A stretch of 64,000 nt of DNA. Origin: Neobacillus sp. YX16 (lineage in GTDB: Bacteria > Bacillota > Bacilli > Bacillales > Cytobacillaceae). Within the stretch, counting starts at the first letter, position 1. Every line of letters begins with the position of its first letter. Shown piece after piece: positions 42,690 to 52,736 of this stretch. The notes beneath the pieces are model-generated. The model did not search any database. It was not told where the DNA came from and saw only the letters and a program-made list of their open reading frames with translations. Made by a program: the position numbers and the translations under genes. The DNA is taken from assembly GCF_030123505.1 (NCBI RefSeq), contig NZ_CP126115.1:5160001-5224000 (forward strand), written 5' to 3'.

Positions 42690-43328
42690 CTATTTTACCT
42701 CCAAGGAGACAACGCCGCTTAGCCTTGTAACTAATTCGTTAATCCGTTCGTCTTTGATCCGGTAACTTACGGGATTAACGATGAGCCTAGATGTCACATC
42801 TTTAATTCTTTCAAATTCCACCAGACCATTTTCGACAAGTGTCCTGCCTGTTGAAACAATATCAACAATTCGATCCGCTAATCCGATTAAGGGCGCAAGC
42901 TCAATGGAACCATTTAATTTAATGATTTCAACCTGTTCGCCCTGCTCGCGAAAATAAGCAGCCGCCACATTAGGATATTTCGTTGCCACTTTTGGTGCAA
43001 CATCATTCATGGCTGTCCCGGGCAGACCGGCAACTGCCAAATAGCAGGCGCTGATTTGTAAATCCAGCAGTTCGTATACATCTCGTTCTTCTTCAAGTAA
43101 AACGTCCTTACCTGCGATCCCAACATCTGCAACCCCGTGCTCAACATATGTAGCTACATCCATTGGCTTTGCGAGAATAAAGCGCATGTTCTCCGCTTCA
43201 ACATCTAGAATTAATTTTCGGGAATCATCGAATTCTGGTGGAAGGTTATAGCCAGCTTTCCGGAGCAATTCTAAAGCTTCTTCAAAAATCCTCCCTTTTG
43301 GCATTGCTATCGTTAATTTTGTATTCAT
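42690..43328 (-). CDS. hisG: ATP phosphoribosyltransferase, short form HisG
   Basis: This 212-residue enzyme catalyses the first committed step of histidine synthesis from ATP and PRPP. It is the short form, lacking the C-terminal regulatory ACT-like domain, and so works with HisZ, encoded just upstream. AMPKGRI at the N-terminus, [13 protein letters not shown] and the PRPP loop [14 protein letters not shown] are all present. One base separates it from hisZ. Confidence 0.97.
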   Translation of the reverse strand: MNTKLTIAMPKGRIFEEALELLRKAGYNLPPEFDDSRKLILDVEAENMRFILAKPMDVATYVEHGVADVGIAGKDVLLEEERDVYELLDLQISACYLAVAGLPGTAMNDVAPKVATKYPNVAAAYFREQGEQVEIIKLNGSIELAPLIGLADRIVDIVSTGRTLVENGLVEFERIKDVTSRLIVNPVSYRIKDERINELVTRLSGVVSLEVK

Positions 43329-43329
43329 T

Positions 43330-44493
43330 TTAAGCCCCCCCGATTAAAAAGGTGGTATTGGCAAACTTCTTTGTATAAGCATCAAGATTTTTCACACCAT
43401 TAATATCTTGCAGAACGGTTTTCTTTCCTTCTGCCTTCATGGTTTCAGCTAACTGAAAGGCTTCCTTACGTCTTTCCTGGCTGAAAAAAATACACTCCAC
43501 GGTACTAGTGACATCTTGCGGACCCATCGCCTCAAGAAGCTTATCAAGCCTAACGGCAAAACCAGTGGCACTCGCTTTTTTTCCAAATTTCTCAATCAAT
43601 CCGTAACGTCCGCCATTTCCAATTGGAAAGCCGACATTTCCGGCATAGGCTTCAAATAAAATTCCGGAATAATAACTCATATGGCTGACAATGGTAAAAT
43701 CAAATTTTACAAAGTCCCTTAAGCCATAGTCTGTGATTACCTCCCACAATTCCTTCAGTTCTATCAAGGATTCCTTTCCATAGCCATCCTCAACGATATC
43801 AAGTGCTTTACCAATTACCTCATTACCGCCCCTCAATTCCAGCAGCTGAAGCAGTCGCTGCTTATCAATGGAGGATAGAGAATAGGAGTTTACTTGCTCA
43901 CGATAACCAACAAAATTCTTTTCATATAAAAAACGTCTAAGTGCATTGGCACGTCCATTTGTTCCTAAGATTTGCTTAAATAATTCTTGTGCAAATCCAA
44001 TATGTCCAACTGATACTTGAAATTGGCTAAGCCCTGCCTTCTTTAAAGATGAAACAAGCAATGCGATTACCTCACCATCGCTTGAAACGGTATCATCATT
44101 AATGTACTCTACACCGATTTGCTCAAACTCTGCCGGTCTGCCGCCTTCACGCTGCTGTGCCCTGTATACATTTCCGGCATATGCCAAGCGAAGCGGGAGG
44201 TCATTTTCTAACAGACGCGAGGCTGCCACCCTGGCAATCGGAGCCGTCATATCCGGACGAAGCACTAGGGTATGCCCATCTTTATCAAGTAATTTGAAAA
44301 GCTCCGGGTCAAGTATGGCGGAGGCTGTTCCAACGGTTTCATAGTATTCTAAAGTAGGTGTGTCAATAAATTGATATCCCCACTGTTTAATTGAGTCTTC
44401 CATAAGGGTACGAACACGGTGTTTCTTTTCATATAATTCTGGAAGCGTATCTCTCATGCCTAAAGGCTTTTCAAACATAAATAAACGGCTCAT
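43330..44493 (-). CDS. hisZ: ATP phosphoribosyltransferase regulatory subunit HisZ
   Basis: This 387-residue paralogue of histidyl-tRNA synthetase binds short HisG and confers histidine feedback. The class II motif 2 region ([23 protein letters not shown] in pieces: [17 protein letters not shown]) and motif 3 ([11 protein letters not shown]) are recognisable. The C-terminal anticodon-binding domain of true HisRS is missing. The ATG at 44493 has AAAGGATGA six bases upstream. It is the first gene of the his operon, behind a recognisable sigma-A promoter. Confidence 0.95.
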   Translation of the reverse strand: MSRLFMFEKPLGMRDTLPELYEKKHRVRTLMEDSIKQWGYQFIDTPTLEYYETVGTASAILDPELFKLLDKDGHTLVLRPDMTAPIARVAASRLLENDLPLRLAYAGNVYRAQQREGGRPAEFEQIGVEYINDDTVSSDGEVIALLVSSLKKAGLSQFQVSVGHIGFAQELFKQILGTNGRANALRRFLYEKNFVGYREQVNSYSLSSIDKQRLLQLLELRGGNEVIGKALDIVEDGYGKESLIELKELWEVITDYGLRDFVKFDFTIVSHMSYYSGILFEAYAGNVGFPIGNGGRYGLIEKFGKKASATGFAVRLDKLLEAMGPQDVTSTVECIFFSQERRKEAFQLAETMKAEGKKTVLQDINGVKNLDAYTKKFANTTFLIGGA

Positions 44494-44549
44494 CCAAATC
44501 ATCCTTTATTTTCAGAATCCTTTAGTTCGCTAATGTGCTAATAAATTAA

Positions 44550-44578
44550 AGTTTACCTTTTTGTTTAATTTTCGTCAA
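44550..44578 (-). promoter_or_regulatory. Sigma-A promoter of the his operon
   Basis: On the minus strand, TTGACG (44578-44573) and TAAACT (44555-44550) are separated by 17 bases, about 55 bases before hisZ. The leader is too short for a T-box. Confidence 0.75.
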
Positions 44579-44612
44579 CTGATAACTATAATCCCGCACA
44601 AACCAATATTAT

Positions 44613-44642
44613 GTAAAAAAAGCCAGGTTACAAAAACCCAGC
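44613..44642 (-). terminator. Terminator after yvoF
   Basis: An eight-pair stem (GCTGGGTT with AACCTGGC, two wobbles) is followed by seven T on the minus strand, just before the his promoter. Confidence 0.7.
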
Positions 44643-44647
44643 CTCTG

Positions 44648-45187
44648 TTATTCGTTATTCTTTTTCCCATAAATCGGATCTTCGGCCCAGCGTTTTTCCA
44701 TTTCTTCTTTTGAATAGATGATCCGCATCGGGTTGCCGCCAACGAATGCACCTGCTGGGACATCTTTATGAACAAGTGTCCCAGCGGAAACAATGGCTCC
44801 GTCACCAATACGTACCCCTGGAAGGATGGTTGAATTCGCACCAATCATCACTTCACTGCCAATATCAACAGGTCCAAGGCGGTACTCTTTTATCAAATAT
44901 TCATGAGCAAGTATGGTTGTATTGTATCCAATAACCGTGTTTCGTCCGACACTGATTTTCTCAGGAAACATTACATCAAGCATGACCATTAAGGCGAAGG
45001 AAGTCTGATCTCCCACCCTCAGTCCTAAGAAAGTACGATAAAGCCAATTCTTCATCCCTAGAAATGGGGTGTAACGGGCAAGTTGGATCACCATGAAATT
45101 TTTCACAACTTTCCAGAATGGAACGGTTTTATAGACATGCCACAAGGAGTTTGCCCCTTCAACAGGGTAGCGGGTGGTGTTCCTCAT
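44648..45187 (-). CDS. yvoF: Acyltransferase with left-handed beta-helix (YvoF)
   Basis: This 179-residue protein has hexapeptide repeats forming a left-handed beta-helix from about residue 65 ([13 protein letters not shown], then [20 protein letters not shown]). It ends in the [14 protein letters not shown] motif usual in maltose/galactoside-type O-acetyltransferases. Substrate is unknown; relatives acetylate sugars or cell-envelope glycans. It lies 2 bases after ppaX, the same order as in B. subtilis (lgt-yvoD-ppaX-yvoF-hisZ). Confidence 0.88.
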   Translation of the reverse strand: MRNTTRYPVEGANSLWHVYKTVPFWKVVKNFMVIQLARYTPFLGMKNWLYRTFLGLRVGDQTSFALMVMLDVMFPEKISVGRNTVIGYNTTILAHEYLIKEYRLGPVDIGSEVMIGANSTILPGVRIGDGAIVSAGTLVHKDVPAGAFVGGNPMRIIYSKEEMEKRWAEDPIYGKKNNE

Positions 45188-45189
45188 TC

Positions 45190-45837
45190 TTATCCCTCTC
45201 CGAGAATACTTAATAAATCCGTCATGTTTTCTAACATGAAATCTGGTTCATATTTTGCCAGATACTCTCTTCCTTTTATGGACCAAGCAACACCAGCTGT
45301 TTTCGTACCAGCATTTTTGCCGGCCAGCACGTCGTGAAAATTATCTCCTACCATTAAGGCTTCCTCTGGCTTTGAACCTAATTTTTCAAGTGCTAAGAAT
45401 ATAGGTTCGGGATCTGGCTTCACTTTTTTCACATGATCGTAAGCAATCATAACATCAAAATAGGAATCAAGTTTCATCAAGCGAAGACCTTTAAAAGCTA
45501 CATCCTCACGTTTCGTCGTCACGATTGCTAGCTTATAACCCTTTTTCTTTAATGTCTCTATTGTTTCCATAACACCTACAAATTCTTTCACCAGTGCATC
45601 GTGATTTGCAAGATTGTAGGTGCGGTATTCTAAGACCATTTCCTCGACTCGGTCGGGATCCATTTTCCCAAAAACATCGTGAAGGGTTGGGCCTAGAAAC
45701 GGTAAGACATCCTCCCGGGTGTATTTGCCTGGATAGTATTTTTCAAGTGTGTGTAAATAAGTAGAAATGATTAATTCATTGGTATCAATTAACGTTCCAT
45801 CTAAGTCAAATAGTATCGTATTTATATTACTTTTCAT
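45190..45837 (-). CDS. ppaX: Pyrophosphatase PpaX
   Basis: This 215-residue HAD-superfamily hydrolase removes the pyrophosphate made when HPr kinase/phosphorylase dephosphorylates P-Ser-HPr. The nucleophile motif is DLDGTLIDT (residues 10-18), motif II is in VTTKRE, and motif III/IV is KPDPEPIF and [12 protein letters not shown]. Its position downstream of hprK and lgt supports the PpaX assignment over generic phosphoglycolate phosphatase. It overlaps yvoD by 11 bases. Confidence 0.93.
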   Translation of the reverse strand: MKSNINTILFDLDGTLIDTNELIISTYLHTLEKYYPGKYTREDVLPFLGPTLHDVFGKMDPDRVEEMVLEYRTYNLANHDALVKEFVGVMETIETLKKKGYKLAIVTTKREDVAFKGLRLMKLDSYFDVMIAYDHVKKVKPDPEPIFLALEKLGSKPEEALMVGDNFHDVLAGKNAGTKTAGVAWSIKGREYLAKYEPDFMLENMTDLLSILGEG

Positions 45838-46780
45838 AAGTTGGTTCTGCTTCCTTTCTACTCAAGATGCCTGACCGTTTCCAAAAGAACCCGACAATCA
45901 ATGTCAGTGCGATAGCCACACCAATACGAATTAAAAAGAGCGGCCAGACTGGGATTCCAAGTGGGATAAAGATTAGCGTATCTTCCACAACTGCGTGGCA
46001 GGCCATTAGAAAAATAAAAGCGAGCGTTAAATCCCTTTTACTCACTCCATCTTCCTCCACTGCCTGAATCACTACTCCTGCACCATAGGCGAGCCCAAAT
46101 AACAAACCCGCAGCCATGGTCGTAGAAGTATTTTCATTCATCCCTAGACTCTTCGTTATGGGAGACATCCCATTTGAAAACTTCTTTAGCCATTGCAAGT
46201 CTTTTAAAATTTGAATAACGATCATCAACGGGATGACAATCATCGATAATTGCAGAATTCCTAGTCCCGCTTTTTCAATCGCTGCGAGTAAAATCGAACC
46301 AATTCCCGAAATTTGTTCATCACTTTTTGCTTGAATCATGCCATATTGGGCAGTCTCGCTGCCTCCCTGCCATACTAAGTTGATTATGATTGCAGAAGCA
46401 AACGCAAGTCCCAGTCTTGTTACGAGGACCAGCCAAAGCTTTACGCCCACTTTCATAGCAACGCCCGATTCTACAATTAAATTATGAGAAAATGAGAGCA
46501 TAACAGCTAAAATAAATACTTCTTTTACAGAAAAATCCAGGGTTAGGATAGCACCAATCGCCGCATATAGATTGAGGAAGTTCCCCAAGACGAGCGGTAT
46601 TGCAGCATCTCCTGACAAGCCAAGCAATTTCATCATTGGTGAAATTGCCTCAATTACCCATGGTAGGACGGGGCTATACTGCAGCAAAGCCACAATCAGG
46701 GTTACTGGAAAAATAATTTTCCCCAAGGTCCATGTTGTTTTGATCCCCACCTGAAAACCCTTTTTAATTGAGTTAATCAT
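45827..46780 (-). CDS. yvoD: Nucleoside-recognition (Gate) domain membrane protein YvoD
   Basis: This 317-residue membrane protein has eight or so helices. It contains two nucleoside-recognition/Gate-like halves, with conserved glycine-rich pieces [16 protein letters not shown] and [12 protein letters not shown]. Family members include SpmA/SpmB-like and transporter gate proteins, but YvoD itself has no assigned substrate. It lies between lgt and ppaX as in B. subtilis, and the overlap with ppaX suggests coupling. Confidence 0.85.
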   Translation of the reverse strand: MINSIKKGFQVGIKTTWTLGKIIFPVTLIVALLQYSPVLPWVIEAISPMMKLLGLSGDAAIPLVLGNFLNLYAAIGAILTLDFSVKEVFILAVMLSFSHNLIVESGVAMKVGVKLWLVLVTRLGLAFASAIIINLVWQGGSETAQYGMIQAKSDEQISGIGSILLAAIEKAGLGILQLSMIVIPLMIVIQILKDLQWLKKFSNGMSPITKSLGMNENTSTTMAAGLLFGLAYGAGVVIQAVEEDGVSKRDLTLAFIFLMACHAVVEDTLIFIPLGIPVWPLFLIRIGVAIALTLIVGFFWKRSGILSRKEAEPTYEK

Positions 46781-46798
46781 TTCTCCGATTTCTCCTTC

Positions 46799-47629
46799 TT
46801 AGTGCGTTAAAGCTTGATTGTTTTTGTCTAAGTATCTGTCTTTTGCTAGATTCTTCTTTCTACGGTAAATCAGGATTAATACAGCACCTATAATTAAAGC
46901 GATTGAGATGGATTGTGCCATCCTCAGTCCGCCTAGCATTAAACTATCTGTTCTTAAGCCTTCTATGAAGAAACGACCAACAGAATACCAAATTACATAA
47001 GTTAGAAATAGCTCCCCGCGGCGAAGGTTCACACGTCTAAGCATTATTAAGATAGCAAATCCAACGATATTCCAAATAGACTCATATAAGAAGGTCGGGT
47101 GATAATAGGCACCATTAATATACATTTGATTAATGATAAATTCAGGCAGCTGGAGGTTTTCGAGGAAAGTCCTAGTGACTTCACCTCCGTGTGCTTCCTG
47201 ATTCATGAAATTTCCCCACCGGCCGATGGCTTGACCTAAAATAATACTTGGTGCAGCAATATCGGCAATTTTCCAAAACGAAATCCCACGTTTTTTAGCA
47301 AAAACATAGGCTGTTACAACGGAACCAATTAGTGCTCCATGGATAGCAATGCCGCCATTCCAAATCTGAATGATTTGACCTGGATGCTGTGAATAATAGC
47401 CCCATTCAAAAATAACATAATATAATCGTGCAGAAAGGATGGCAATAGGGATTGCCCAAAGCATTAAGTCTGCAAAGGTATCCTTTGGAAGTCCCCGCTT
47501 ATCGCCTTCTCTAATAGCAAGAAAAAGTGCCAATGCTAAACCGGATCCAATAATAAGACCATACCAATGTACTGAAATCGGTCCTAAGGAAAATGCGATT
47601 GGGTCAAGCGGCTGTATAGTTGAATTCAT
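46799..47629 (-). CDS. lgt: Prolipoprotein diacylglyceryl transferase
   Basis: This 276-residue integral membrane enzyme attaches diacylglycerol to the lipobox cysteine of prolipoproteins, such as the one encoded at 9006-10187. About seven helices are visible. The signature [14 protein letters not shown] (about residues 135-148) holds the essential Arg, Asn and Glu, and the catalytic HGAL segment (about 94-97) precedes it. In B. subtilis the gene (gerF) also affects spore germination. It is 20 bases downstream of hprK. Confidence 0.96.
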   Translation of the reverse strand: MNSTIQPLDPIAFSLGPISVHWYGLIIGSGLALALFLAIREGDKRGLPKDTFADLMLWAIPIAILSARLYYVIFEWGYYSQHPGQIIQIWNGGIAIHGALIGSVVTAYVFAKKRGISFWKIADIAAPSIILGQAIGRWGNFMNQEAHGGEVTRTFLENLQLPEFIINQMYINGAYYHPTFLYESIWNIVGFAILIMLRRVNLRRGELFLTYVIWYSVGRFFIEGLRTDSLMLGGLRMAQSISIALIIGAVLILIYRRKKNLAKDRYLDKNNQALTH

Positions 47630-47649
47630 ACCATGTCTCCTTTTTTAAA

Positions 47650-48582
47650 TTATTCCTCGTGTTCTCCGTCCTCAATAACATCAGATAGGCGTTCTGTAAA
47701 TTGCTGTGCAGCATTGACGCCCATTCTTTTTAGTCGATAGTTCATTGCGGCTACTTCAATAATGACAGCCAGGTTTCGGCCAGGACGGACCGGAACGGTG
47801 ATTTTTGTAATCTCCGTATCAATGATTTTCATTTTTTCATCATCTAAACCTAGACGGTCATATTGCTTCGCGGCATCCCAAATTTCTAGGTTAATAACTA
47901 GCGTAATTCGTTTATTGCTGCGAACGGCGCCAGCTCCAAAAAGAGTCATGACATTAATAATCCCTAGTCCGCGAATTTCTAATAAATGCTCAATTAGATC
48001 TGGAGAGGTTCCAACAAGTGTATCTTGATCTTCCTGTCGAATCTCTACACAGTCATCAGCGACAAGTCTGTGCCCGCGTTTAACCAGCTCTAATGCTGTT
48101 TCACTTTTACCAACACCACTTTTCCCGGTAATTAATACCCCAATCCCATAGATGTCGACTAACACCCCATGTACAGCAGTGGTCGGTGCAAGCTTACTTT
48201 CTAAAAAGTTTGTTAACCGGCTTGAAAAACGTGTTGTTTTCATGTTAGATTGCAGCAATGGAACAGATTCACGTTCAGAGGCTTCGATAAGCTCCTTCGG
48301 GACCTCAAGTCCTCTAGTAACGATAATCGCCGGTGTAATGTCTGTGCATAACCGTTCCATTCTTGTTATCCGTTCAGATTGTGATAATTTCTCAAAAAAG
48401 GATAACTCTGTTTTTCCTAATAATTGGATTCGTTCAGCAGGATAATATTCGAAATATCCAGCCAATTCAATCCCCGGCCTAGAAATATCACTTGTAGTAA
48501 TCGGACGATTTATTCCCTCTTCCCCGCTAACTAATTCCAAATGAAATCTTTCATGAATATCCTTTGTGCGTACCTTTGGCAA
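47650..48582 (-). CDS. hprK: HPr(Ser) kinase/phosphorylase
   Basis: This 310-residue enzyme phosphorylates HPr and Crh on Ser46 and reverses the reaction with phosphate. The Walker A motif [12 protein letters not shown] is near residues 153-164 with the adjacent LVADD. The HprK signature [11 protein letters not shown] lies near 201-211. The N-terminal MurF-like domain is complete. It starts the hprK-lgt-yvoD-ppaX-yvoF cluster. A palindromic repeat copy directly upstream separates it from the divergent nag operon. Confidence 0.97.
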   Translation of the reverse strand: MPKVRTKDIHERFHLELVSGEEGINRPITTSDISRPGIELAGYFEYYPAERIQLLGKTELSFFEKLSQSERITRMERLCTDITPAIIVTRGLEVPKELIEASERESVPLLQSNMKTTRFSSRLTNFLESKLAPTTAVHGVLVDIYGIGVLITGKSGVGKSETALELVKRGHRLVADDCVEIRQEDQDTLVGTSPDLIEHLLEIRGLGIINVMTLFGAGAVRSNKRITLVINLEIWDAAKQYDRLGLDDEKMKIIDTEITKITVPVRPGRNLAVIIEVAAMNYRLKRMGVNAAQQFTERLSDVIEDGEHEE

Positions 48583-48601
48583 AAGTTTTCCTCCTTATCC
48601 G

Positions 48602-48748
48602 AAAAGCGGAAGCGCCTTGCACAGGGGCGACAGGCATAAGACAAGCCGGCGAAAAGGTTGTTCTATACCTTTTTGACGGATTGGCTTATGACCGAGGAAA
48701 AAGTGGTTTTTCATTTTCCCCCGAGCCCCTTGGCGCTGCAGCTAGACA
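48602..48748 (+). repeat. Palindromic dispersed element, full copy
   Basis: At about 147 bp it begins AAAAGCGGAAGCGCCTTGCA and ends GAGCCCCTTGGCGCTGCAGC plus TAGACA. It is nearly identical to the copy at 36178-36323, including the inner hairpin. Confidence 0.85.
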
Positions 48749-48885
48749 GTCAACATGGCTTAACTAAATTAATTTCTTCTTATTTTAGCATTATTTAATT
48801 AATTTTCATAACCAAATGGAAGTTATTCGGTTTTTAATACAATCTGCATTAAATGGGAAAAATTAATAAGAATGAAACACTCAAC

Positions 48886-48897
48886 TGGTATAGACAA
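48886..48897. promoter_or_regulatory. NagR (YvoA) operator, dre-like site
   Basis: TGGTATAGACAA within ACTGGTATAGACAACT matches the imperfect palindrome bound by HutC-type GntR regulators of GlcNAc use (YvoA/DasR dre sites, TGGTnTAGACCA). It overlaps the -35 element. Confidence 0.8.
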
Positions 48898-48919
48898 CTA
48901 TTCCACACGAAGCTATAAT
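48891..48919 (+). promoter_or_regulatory. Sigma-A promoter of nagA-nagB-nagR
   Basis: TAGACA (48891-48896) and a perfect TATAAT (48914-48919) are separated by 17 bases. The NagR operator covers the -35, which predicts repression when GlcNAc-6-P is low. Confidence 0.8.
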
Positions 48920-48945
48920 AAACTCATAAAGGTACTATTTTTGAA

Positions 48946-50139
48946 ATGGAGATGAAGATTTTGAGCCTACTTTTAATGGTTCATGGCAAGGCAGTTTTAG
49001 AAAATGAAGTAGCAGAATCTATCTATATTAATATTGAACATGGAAAAATCAAAGATATTGGTCCCATTGAAGCTCTTCCTTCCCATTTAAAAGATGTTGA
49101 GAAAATAGAAATTTCTAAGGACCAACATGTAGTTCCCGGTTTTATTGATGTCCATATTCATGGAGCTGCAGGTTCAGATACCATGGATGCGACGATAGAA
49201 GCGTTAGAAACAATGGCTAGAGCACTCCCGGCTGAAGGCACGACAAGCTTTTTAGCCACAACCATTACCCAAAAACACGAAAGTATCGAAAATGCTCTAA
49301 AAAATGCAGCACTTTACCTAAAAGGACACAATGACTCTGGTAAATCAGACATTCTCGGCGTTCATTTAGAAGGTCCGTTTATCAATGCAAAACGAGCCGG
49401 AGCACAGCCGAAGGAATACATTATCGATCCTGATATTGAATTATTTAAGCATTGGCAAGAGCTTGCTGAAGGAAGCATTAAATTAGTAACGGTTGCCCCT
49501 GAACTTGAGAACGGGACAAACTTTGTTACCTATTTACATGAAAATGATGTGATTGCTTCTATTGGTCACTCCGACGCAATTTACGAAGAGATGGAAAAGG
49601 CCGTTGAGGCAGGAGCCAAACAGGTGACACATTTATTTAATGGCATGAGAGGAATCCATCATCGTGAACCTGGGGTTGCCGGTTCCGCTCTTCTTTTTAA
49701 AGAATTAATGGTGGAATTAATTGCTGATGGGATTCATGTTCGTCCAGAGGTAATGAAGCTTGTCATTAATGCTAAAGGAACAGAGGGCATGATTTTAATA
49801 ACGGACGCAATGAGGGCAAAATGTCTTAAAAATGGAATTTATGATCTTGGTGGGCAGGATGTATCCGTTGCAGATGGAAAGGCTCTTCTAGCCGACGGAA
49901 CACTTGCTGGCAGTATTTTAAAAATGAACGACTCAATAAAAAACATCCTAGAAGCTGCAGATATTTCTCTACCAGAAGCTGTACAAATGGCTAGTGTGAA
50001 TCCTGCCAAACAATTGAAAGTCTATGACACTAAAGGAAGTATTTCCGTAGGAAAAGATGCGGATATAGCGATTTTATCGAATGCATATCAAGTTGAACTG
50101 ACAATCTGCCGTGGGGAAATTGCATATAAAAAGGGGTAA
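48946..50139 (+). CDS. nagA: N-acetylglucosamine-6-phosphate deacetylase
   Basis: This 397-residue amidohydrolase removes acetate from GlcNAc-6-P. The metal-site DVHIHGAAGSDTMDA lies near residues 66-80. HLEGPFINAKRAGAQ, the IGHSDA histidine and the catalytic aspartate in LITDAMRAK follow. The ATG at 48946 is kept; a TTG at 48961 with GGAG nine bases upstream is an alternative that would remove five residues. It is the first gene of the nag operon and overlaps nothing; nagB follows after 4 bases. Confidence 0.95.
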   Translation: MEMKILSLLLMVHGKAVLENEVAESIYINIEHGKIKDIGPIEALPSHLKDVEKIEISKDQHVVPGFIDVHIHGAAGSDTMDATIEALETMARALPAEGTTSFLATTITQKHESIENALKNAALYLKGHNDSGKSDILGVHLEGPFINAKRAGAQPKEYIIDPDIELFKHWQELAEGSIKLVTVAPELENGTNFVTYLHENDVIASIGHSDAIYEEMEKAVEAGAKQVTHLFNGMRGIHHREPGVAGSALLFKELMVELIADGIHVRPEVMKLVINAKGTEGMILITDAMRAKCLKNGIYDLGGQDVSVADGKALLADGTLAGSILKMNDSIKNILEAADISLPEAVQMASVNPAKQLKVYDTKGSISVGKDADIAILSNAYQVELTICRGEIAYKKG

Positions 50140-50143
50140 TAAC

Positions 50144-50869
50144 ATGAAATTAATTCGTACAGAAAATTATGCAGAGATGAGCTTAGAGGCTGGAAAAATC
50201 ATCGTAGACAAAGTACGTTCTAACCCAATCCTAACGCTGGGATTGGCAACAGGGAGCACCCCAAAAGGTGTTTATGATTATTTAATCCAGGATCATGAGG
50301 CGAATAGAACAACGTATACGAAGGTTAAATCTGTCAATTTAGATGAATATATCGGACTTCCTGCAAAGGACCCAAATAGCTACCATTATTTCATGAACCA
50401 AACTTTATTTAAACATTTGGATATTAGCGAAAATGATACTCATATTCCAAATGGTACAGCAAGCGATTTAGAACAGGAATGTCTTCGTTATGAACAGCTC
50501 ATTAAAGAGCTCGGAGGAGTTGACCTGCAACTTCTCGGTATCGGACAAAATGGCCATATTGGTTTTAACGAACCAGGGACTGCCTTTAGCAGCAGAACTC
50601 ATATCGTAACGTTAGCCCAAAATACAAGGGAAGCGAACTCAAGATTTTTCAACTCTCTTGAAGAAGTGCCTACACATGCGATTACCATGGGGATTGCTTC
50701 CATCCTTGATAGCAAAGAAATTCTCCTGCTAGTTTCAGGAGAAAGAAAAGCCGAAGCATTAAACAGGTTTGTTAATGGAGAAATAAGCGAGGATTTCCCT
50801 GCCTCTGCACTAAAGTACCATGAAAATGTAACTGTCATTGCTGATAGAGATGCATTAAAATATATCTAG
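50144..50869 (+). CDS. nagB: Glucosamine-6-phosphate deaminase
   Basis: This 241-residue enzyme converts glucosamine-6-phosphate to fructose-6-phosphate and ammonia. LGLATGSTPKGVYDYL binds the phosphate and LDEYIGL carries a catalytic aspartate. GIGQNGHIGFNEPG contains the ring-opening histidine, and the ISEDFPASALKYH loop ends the active site. It is the short form without the allosteric C-terminus of E. coli NagB. The ATG at 50144 has AAGGGG seven bases upstream. Confidence 0.96.
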   Translation: MKLIRTENYAEMSLEAGKIIVDKVRSNPILTLGLATGSTPKGVYDYLIQDHEANRTTYTKVKSVNLDEYIGLPAKDPNSYHYFMNQTLFKHLDISENDTHIPNGTASDLEQECLRYEQLIKELGGVDLQLLGIGQNGHIGFNEPGTAFSSRTHIVTLAQNTREANSRFFNSLEEVPTHAITMGIASILDSKEILLLVSGERKAEALNRFVNGEISEDFPASALKYHENVTVIADRDALKYI

Positions 50870-50895
50870 TACTTTTCTTCCGAGGAGGTGTTTAA

Positions 50896-51618
50896 ATGAT
50901 AAACAAAAATTCACCGGTTCCCATTTATCATCAACTAGAAGAGTACATTAAACAGCAAATAGAGAATGGCGTTTTAAAGGAAGAAAGTGTCATTCCCTCG
51001 GAACGGGAATTTGCAGAGCGGTTCCAAATAAGCCGAATGACAGTCAGACAGGCCATTAATAATCTGGTTTCGGAAGGCTATTTAAAAAGACAAAAAGGCA
51101 GAGGCACATTTGTTACTAAGAAAAAGGTTGAACAAGAATTACAGGGAATGACAAGTTTTACGGAGGACATGCTCTCAAGGGGAATGAACCCAAGCAGCAT
51201 CTTGTTATCCTTTCAAATCATCCCTGCTGACAAAAAGTCAGCTCTTGCCCTTAGGATAGAAGAAGCTGACTCTATTTATAAAATAAAGCGGATTCGTTTA
51301 GCGGATGGTGCCCCAATGGCACTTGAAACGGCCTATATCCCTGTCGAAATTGTTCCAGGGCTGACAGAAGAAAACAGCAACCTGTCTCTTTACCAATACA
51401 TCGAGGAAAATCTTGCTCTTTCGATAAGGGAAGCGACTCAGGAAATTGAAGCATCTACAGCTGATACTCTTGACTCAGAAACCTTGGAAATTAATATCGG
51501 CGACCCCATCCTTTTGATAGAGCGGATTTCTTATTTACAAGAGGGAATACCCTTTGAATTGGTAAAGTCGACCTTCCGTGCAGATCGATATCGCTTTGTT
51601 CATACCATGAAACGCTAA
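50896..51618 (+). CDS. nagR: GntR/HutC-family repressor of GlcNAc use
   Basis: This 240-residue regulator (YvoA/NagR) has an N-terminal winged helix (about 10-75) with FAERFQISRMTVRQAINNLV as recognition region and RQKGRGTFV as wing. The C-terminal UTRA domain (about 90-235) binds glucosamine-6-phosphate or GlcNAc-6-phosphate in characterised orthologues. Its ribosome site is GAGGAGGTG. It closes the nag operon, and the dre-like site over the operon promoter implies autoregulation. A copy of the palindromic repeat begins right at its stop codon. Confidence 0.94.
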   Translation: MINKNSPVPIYHQLEEYIKQQIENGVLKEESVIPSEREFAERFQISRMTVRQAINNLVSEGYLKRQKGRGTFVTKKKVEQELQGMTSFTEDMLSRGMNPSSILLSFQIIPADKKSALALRIEEADSIYKIKRIRLADGAPMALETAYIPVEIVPGLTEENSNLSLYQYIEENLALSIREATQEIEASTADTLDSETLEINIGDPILLIERISYLQEGIPFELVKSTFRADRYRFVHTMKR

Positions 51619-51739
51619 GAAAAGCGAAAGCGCCTTGCTTAGGGGCGACAGGCATAAGACGAGCCGGCGAGAAGGTTGGTCTTTACCTTCTTGACGGATT
51701 GGCTTATGACCCCGAGCCCCTAGGCGCTGCAGCTAGACA
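51619..51739 (+). repeat. Palindromic dispersed element, short variant
   Basis: This copy of about 121 bp has the same ends and first hairpins as those at 36178 and 48602. It lacks the inner segment from the GAGGAAAAAGTGG hairpin to CATTTTCC, so TTATGACC joins directly to CCGAGCCCC. Confidence 0.85.
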
Positions 51740-51741
51740 GT

Positions 51742-51782
51742 AAAAAGCAATTGACCTTCAATAGGTCAATTGCTTTTTTTTT
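51742..51782 (+). terminator. Terminator of the nag operon
   Basis: The perfect stem AAAAAGCAATTGACC/GGTCAATTGCTTTTT is followed by a T run. Confidence 0.9.
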
Positions 51783-51812
51783 CACAAATTGTGTCCACTT
51801 TTGCTTTTTACC

Positions 51813-51821
51813 CATATGATA
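51813..51821 (+). promoter_or_regulatory. Possible mother-cell sigma (E/K) -10 element
   Basis: CATATGATA fits the CATAnnnTA -10 of sigma-K promoters, 42 bases before the amidase ATG. A matching -35 is not convincing, so this is tentative. Confidence 0.3.
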
Positions 51822-51862
51822 ATAGTGAGCTAAATATTCATGACATAAGGAGAGTGATAAAA

Positions 51863-52696
51863 ATGAAATTCATGCTCGATGCGGGCCACGGCTATAACAC
51901 AGCTGGAAAAAGAACGATTGATGGAATGCGGGAATACGAATTCACCAGAAAGGTAGCCGCTTTTGCGAGAGACATGCTAACCTCCTATCAAAATGTTACC
52001 GTCTATTTTGCCCACTCTGATGACCGAGATGTTCCGTTGCAAGAGCGGACAAATGCTGCCAACCGTCTAAATGTCGATGCGTATGTGTCCATTCACGCTA
52101 ACGCCTATGGATCCACCTGGAATGACGCTAACGGAATTGAGACCTACGTATATACGACGAATCATCAGGAGACTTATCAATTAGCACAAAAGGTTCAAAA
52201 CAATATGGTCTCGTTAACAGGTCTTAGAAGTCGCGGCGTTAAAACCGCAAATTTCCACGTACTTCGTGAAACAAATATGCCTGCCATTCTTGTTGAATGT
52301 GGCTTTATGACCAATAGAAATGAAGCAGGGCTAATGCGTACAGATGATTACCAAAGAAAATGTGCTCAAGCCATTGTCAATGCACTTGCAGCCCAATATA
52401 ATTTGACCAAAAAACAGACTGCACCAACACCAAAACCTCCTACACCTAACCCGCCAAGTAATCCTACCCCGCCTGTTCGTTCAGATTTATTTAGAGTTCA
52501 AGCTGGTGCTTTTTCCGAAAAGAGCAATGCAGATGCGCACGTTACGAAGCTAAAATCCGATGGATTTGAAGCATTTGTTTTTTCTGATGGCTTATACAAA
52601 GTACAAGCTGGTGCTTTCTCTGAACGAAAAAATGCAGAAGCTCTCGTAGCACGCTTAAAAGCCAAAGGATACCAAGCGTTTATTCTGACTGATTAA
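51863..52696 (+). CDS. N-acetylmuramoyl-L-alanine amidase with SPOR domain (CwlC-like)
   Basis: This 277-residue cell-wall hydrolase has an Amidase_3 catalytic domain (about 1-180). The zinc ligands are in LDAGHGYN, in REYEF, in SIHANAYGS, with the catalytic glutamate in ILVECGFMTN. A proline-rich linker (about 186-205) joins it to a C-terminal pair of SPOR-like repeats (FRVQAGAFSEKSNA and YKVQAGAFSERKNA) that bind bare glycan strands. There is no signal peptide, as in B. subtilis CwlC and CwlD-group mother-cell lysins. The ATG at 51863 has AGGAGAGTG upstream. A role in mother-cell lysis is inferred. Confidence 0.9.
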   Translation: MKFMLDAGHGYNTAGKRTIDGMREYEFTRKVAAFARDMLTSYQNVTVYFAHSDDRDVPLQERTNAANRLNVDAYVSIHANAYGSTWNDANGIETYVYTTNHQETYQLAQKVQNNMVSLTGLRSRGVKTANFHVLRETNMPAILVECGFMTNRNEAGLMRTDDYQRKCAQAIVNALAAQYNLTKKQTAPTPKPPTPNPPSNPTPPVRSDLFRVQAGAFSEKSNADAHVTKLKSDGFEAFVFSDGLYKVQAGAFSERKNAEALVARLKAKGYQAFILTD

Positions 52697-52700
52697 CAGC

Positions 52701-52736
52701 AAAAACTAGCGCAAGATGGATGCGCTAGTTTTTTTT
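52701..52736. terminator. Bidirectional terminator between amidase and yvlD
   Basis: The stem AAAAACTAGCGCA/TGCGCTAGTTTTT has T runs on both strands and overlaps the end of yvlD. Confidence 0.85.

Larger units (their letters stand above)
48583..48945. other. Divergent intergenic region hprK-nagA
   Basis: It holds the palindromic repeat (48602-48748), an AT-rich spacer that should include the leftward hprK promoter, and the nag promoter with its NagR operator (48886-48919). Confidence 0.6.

Noticed and set aside
44494..44612. T-box or histidine attenuator before the his operon
   Set aside because: The leader between the promoter and hisZ is only about 50 bases, with no T-box sequence and no terminator hairpin.
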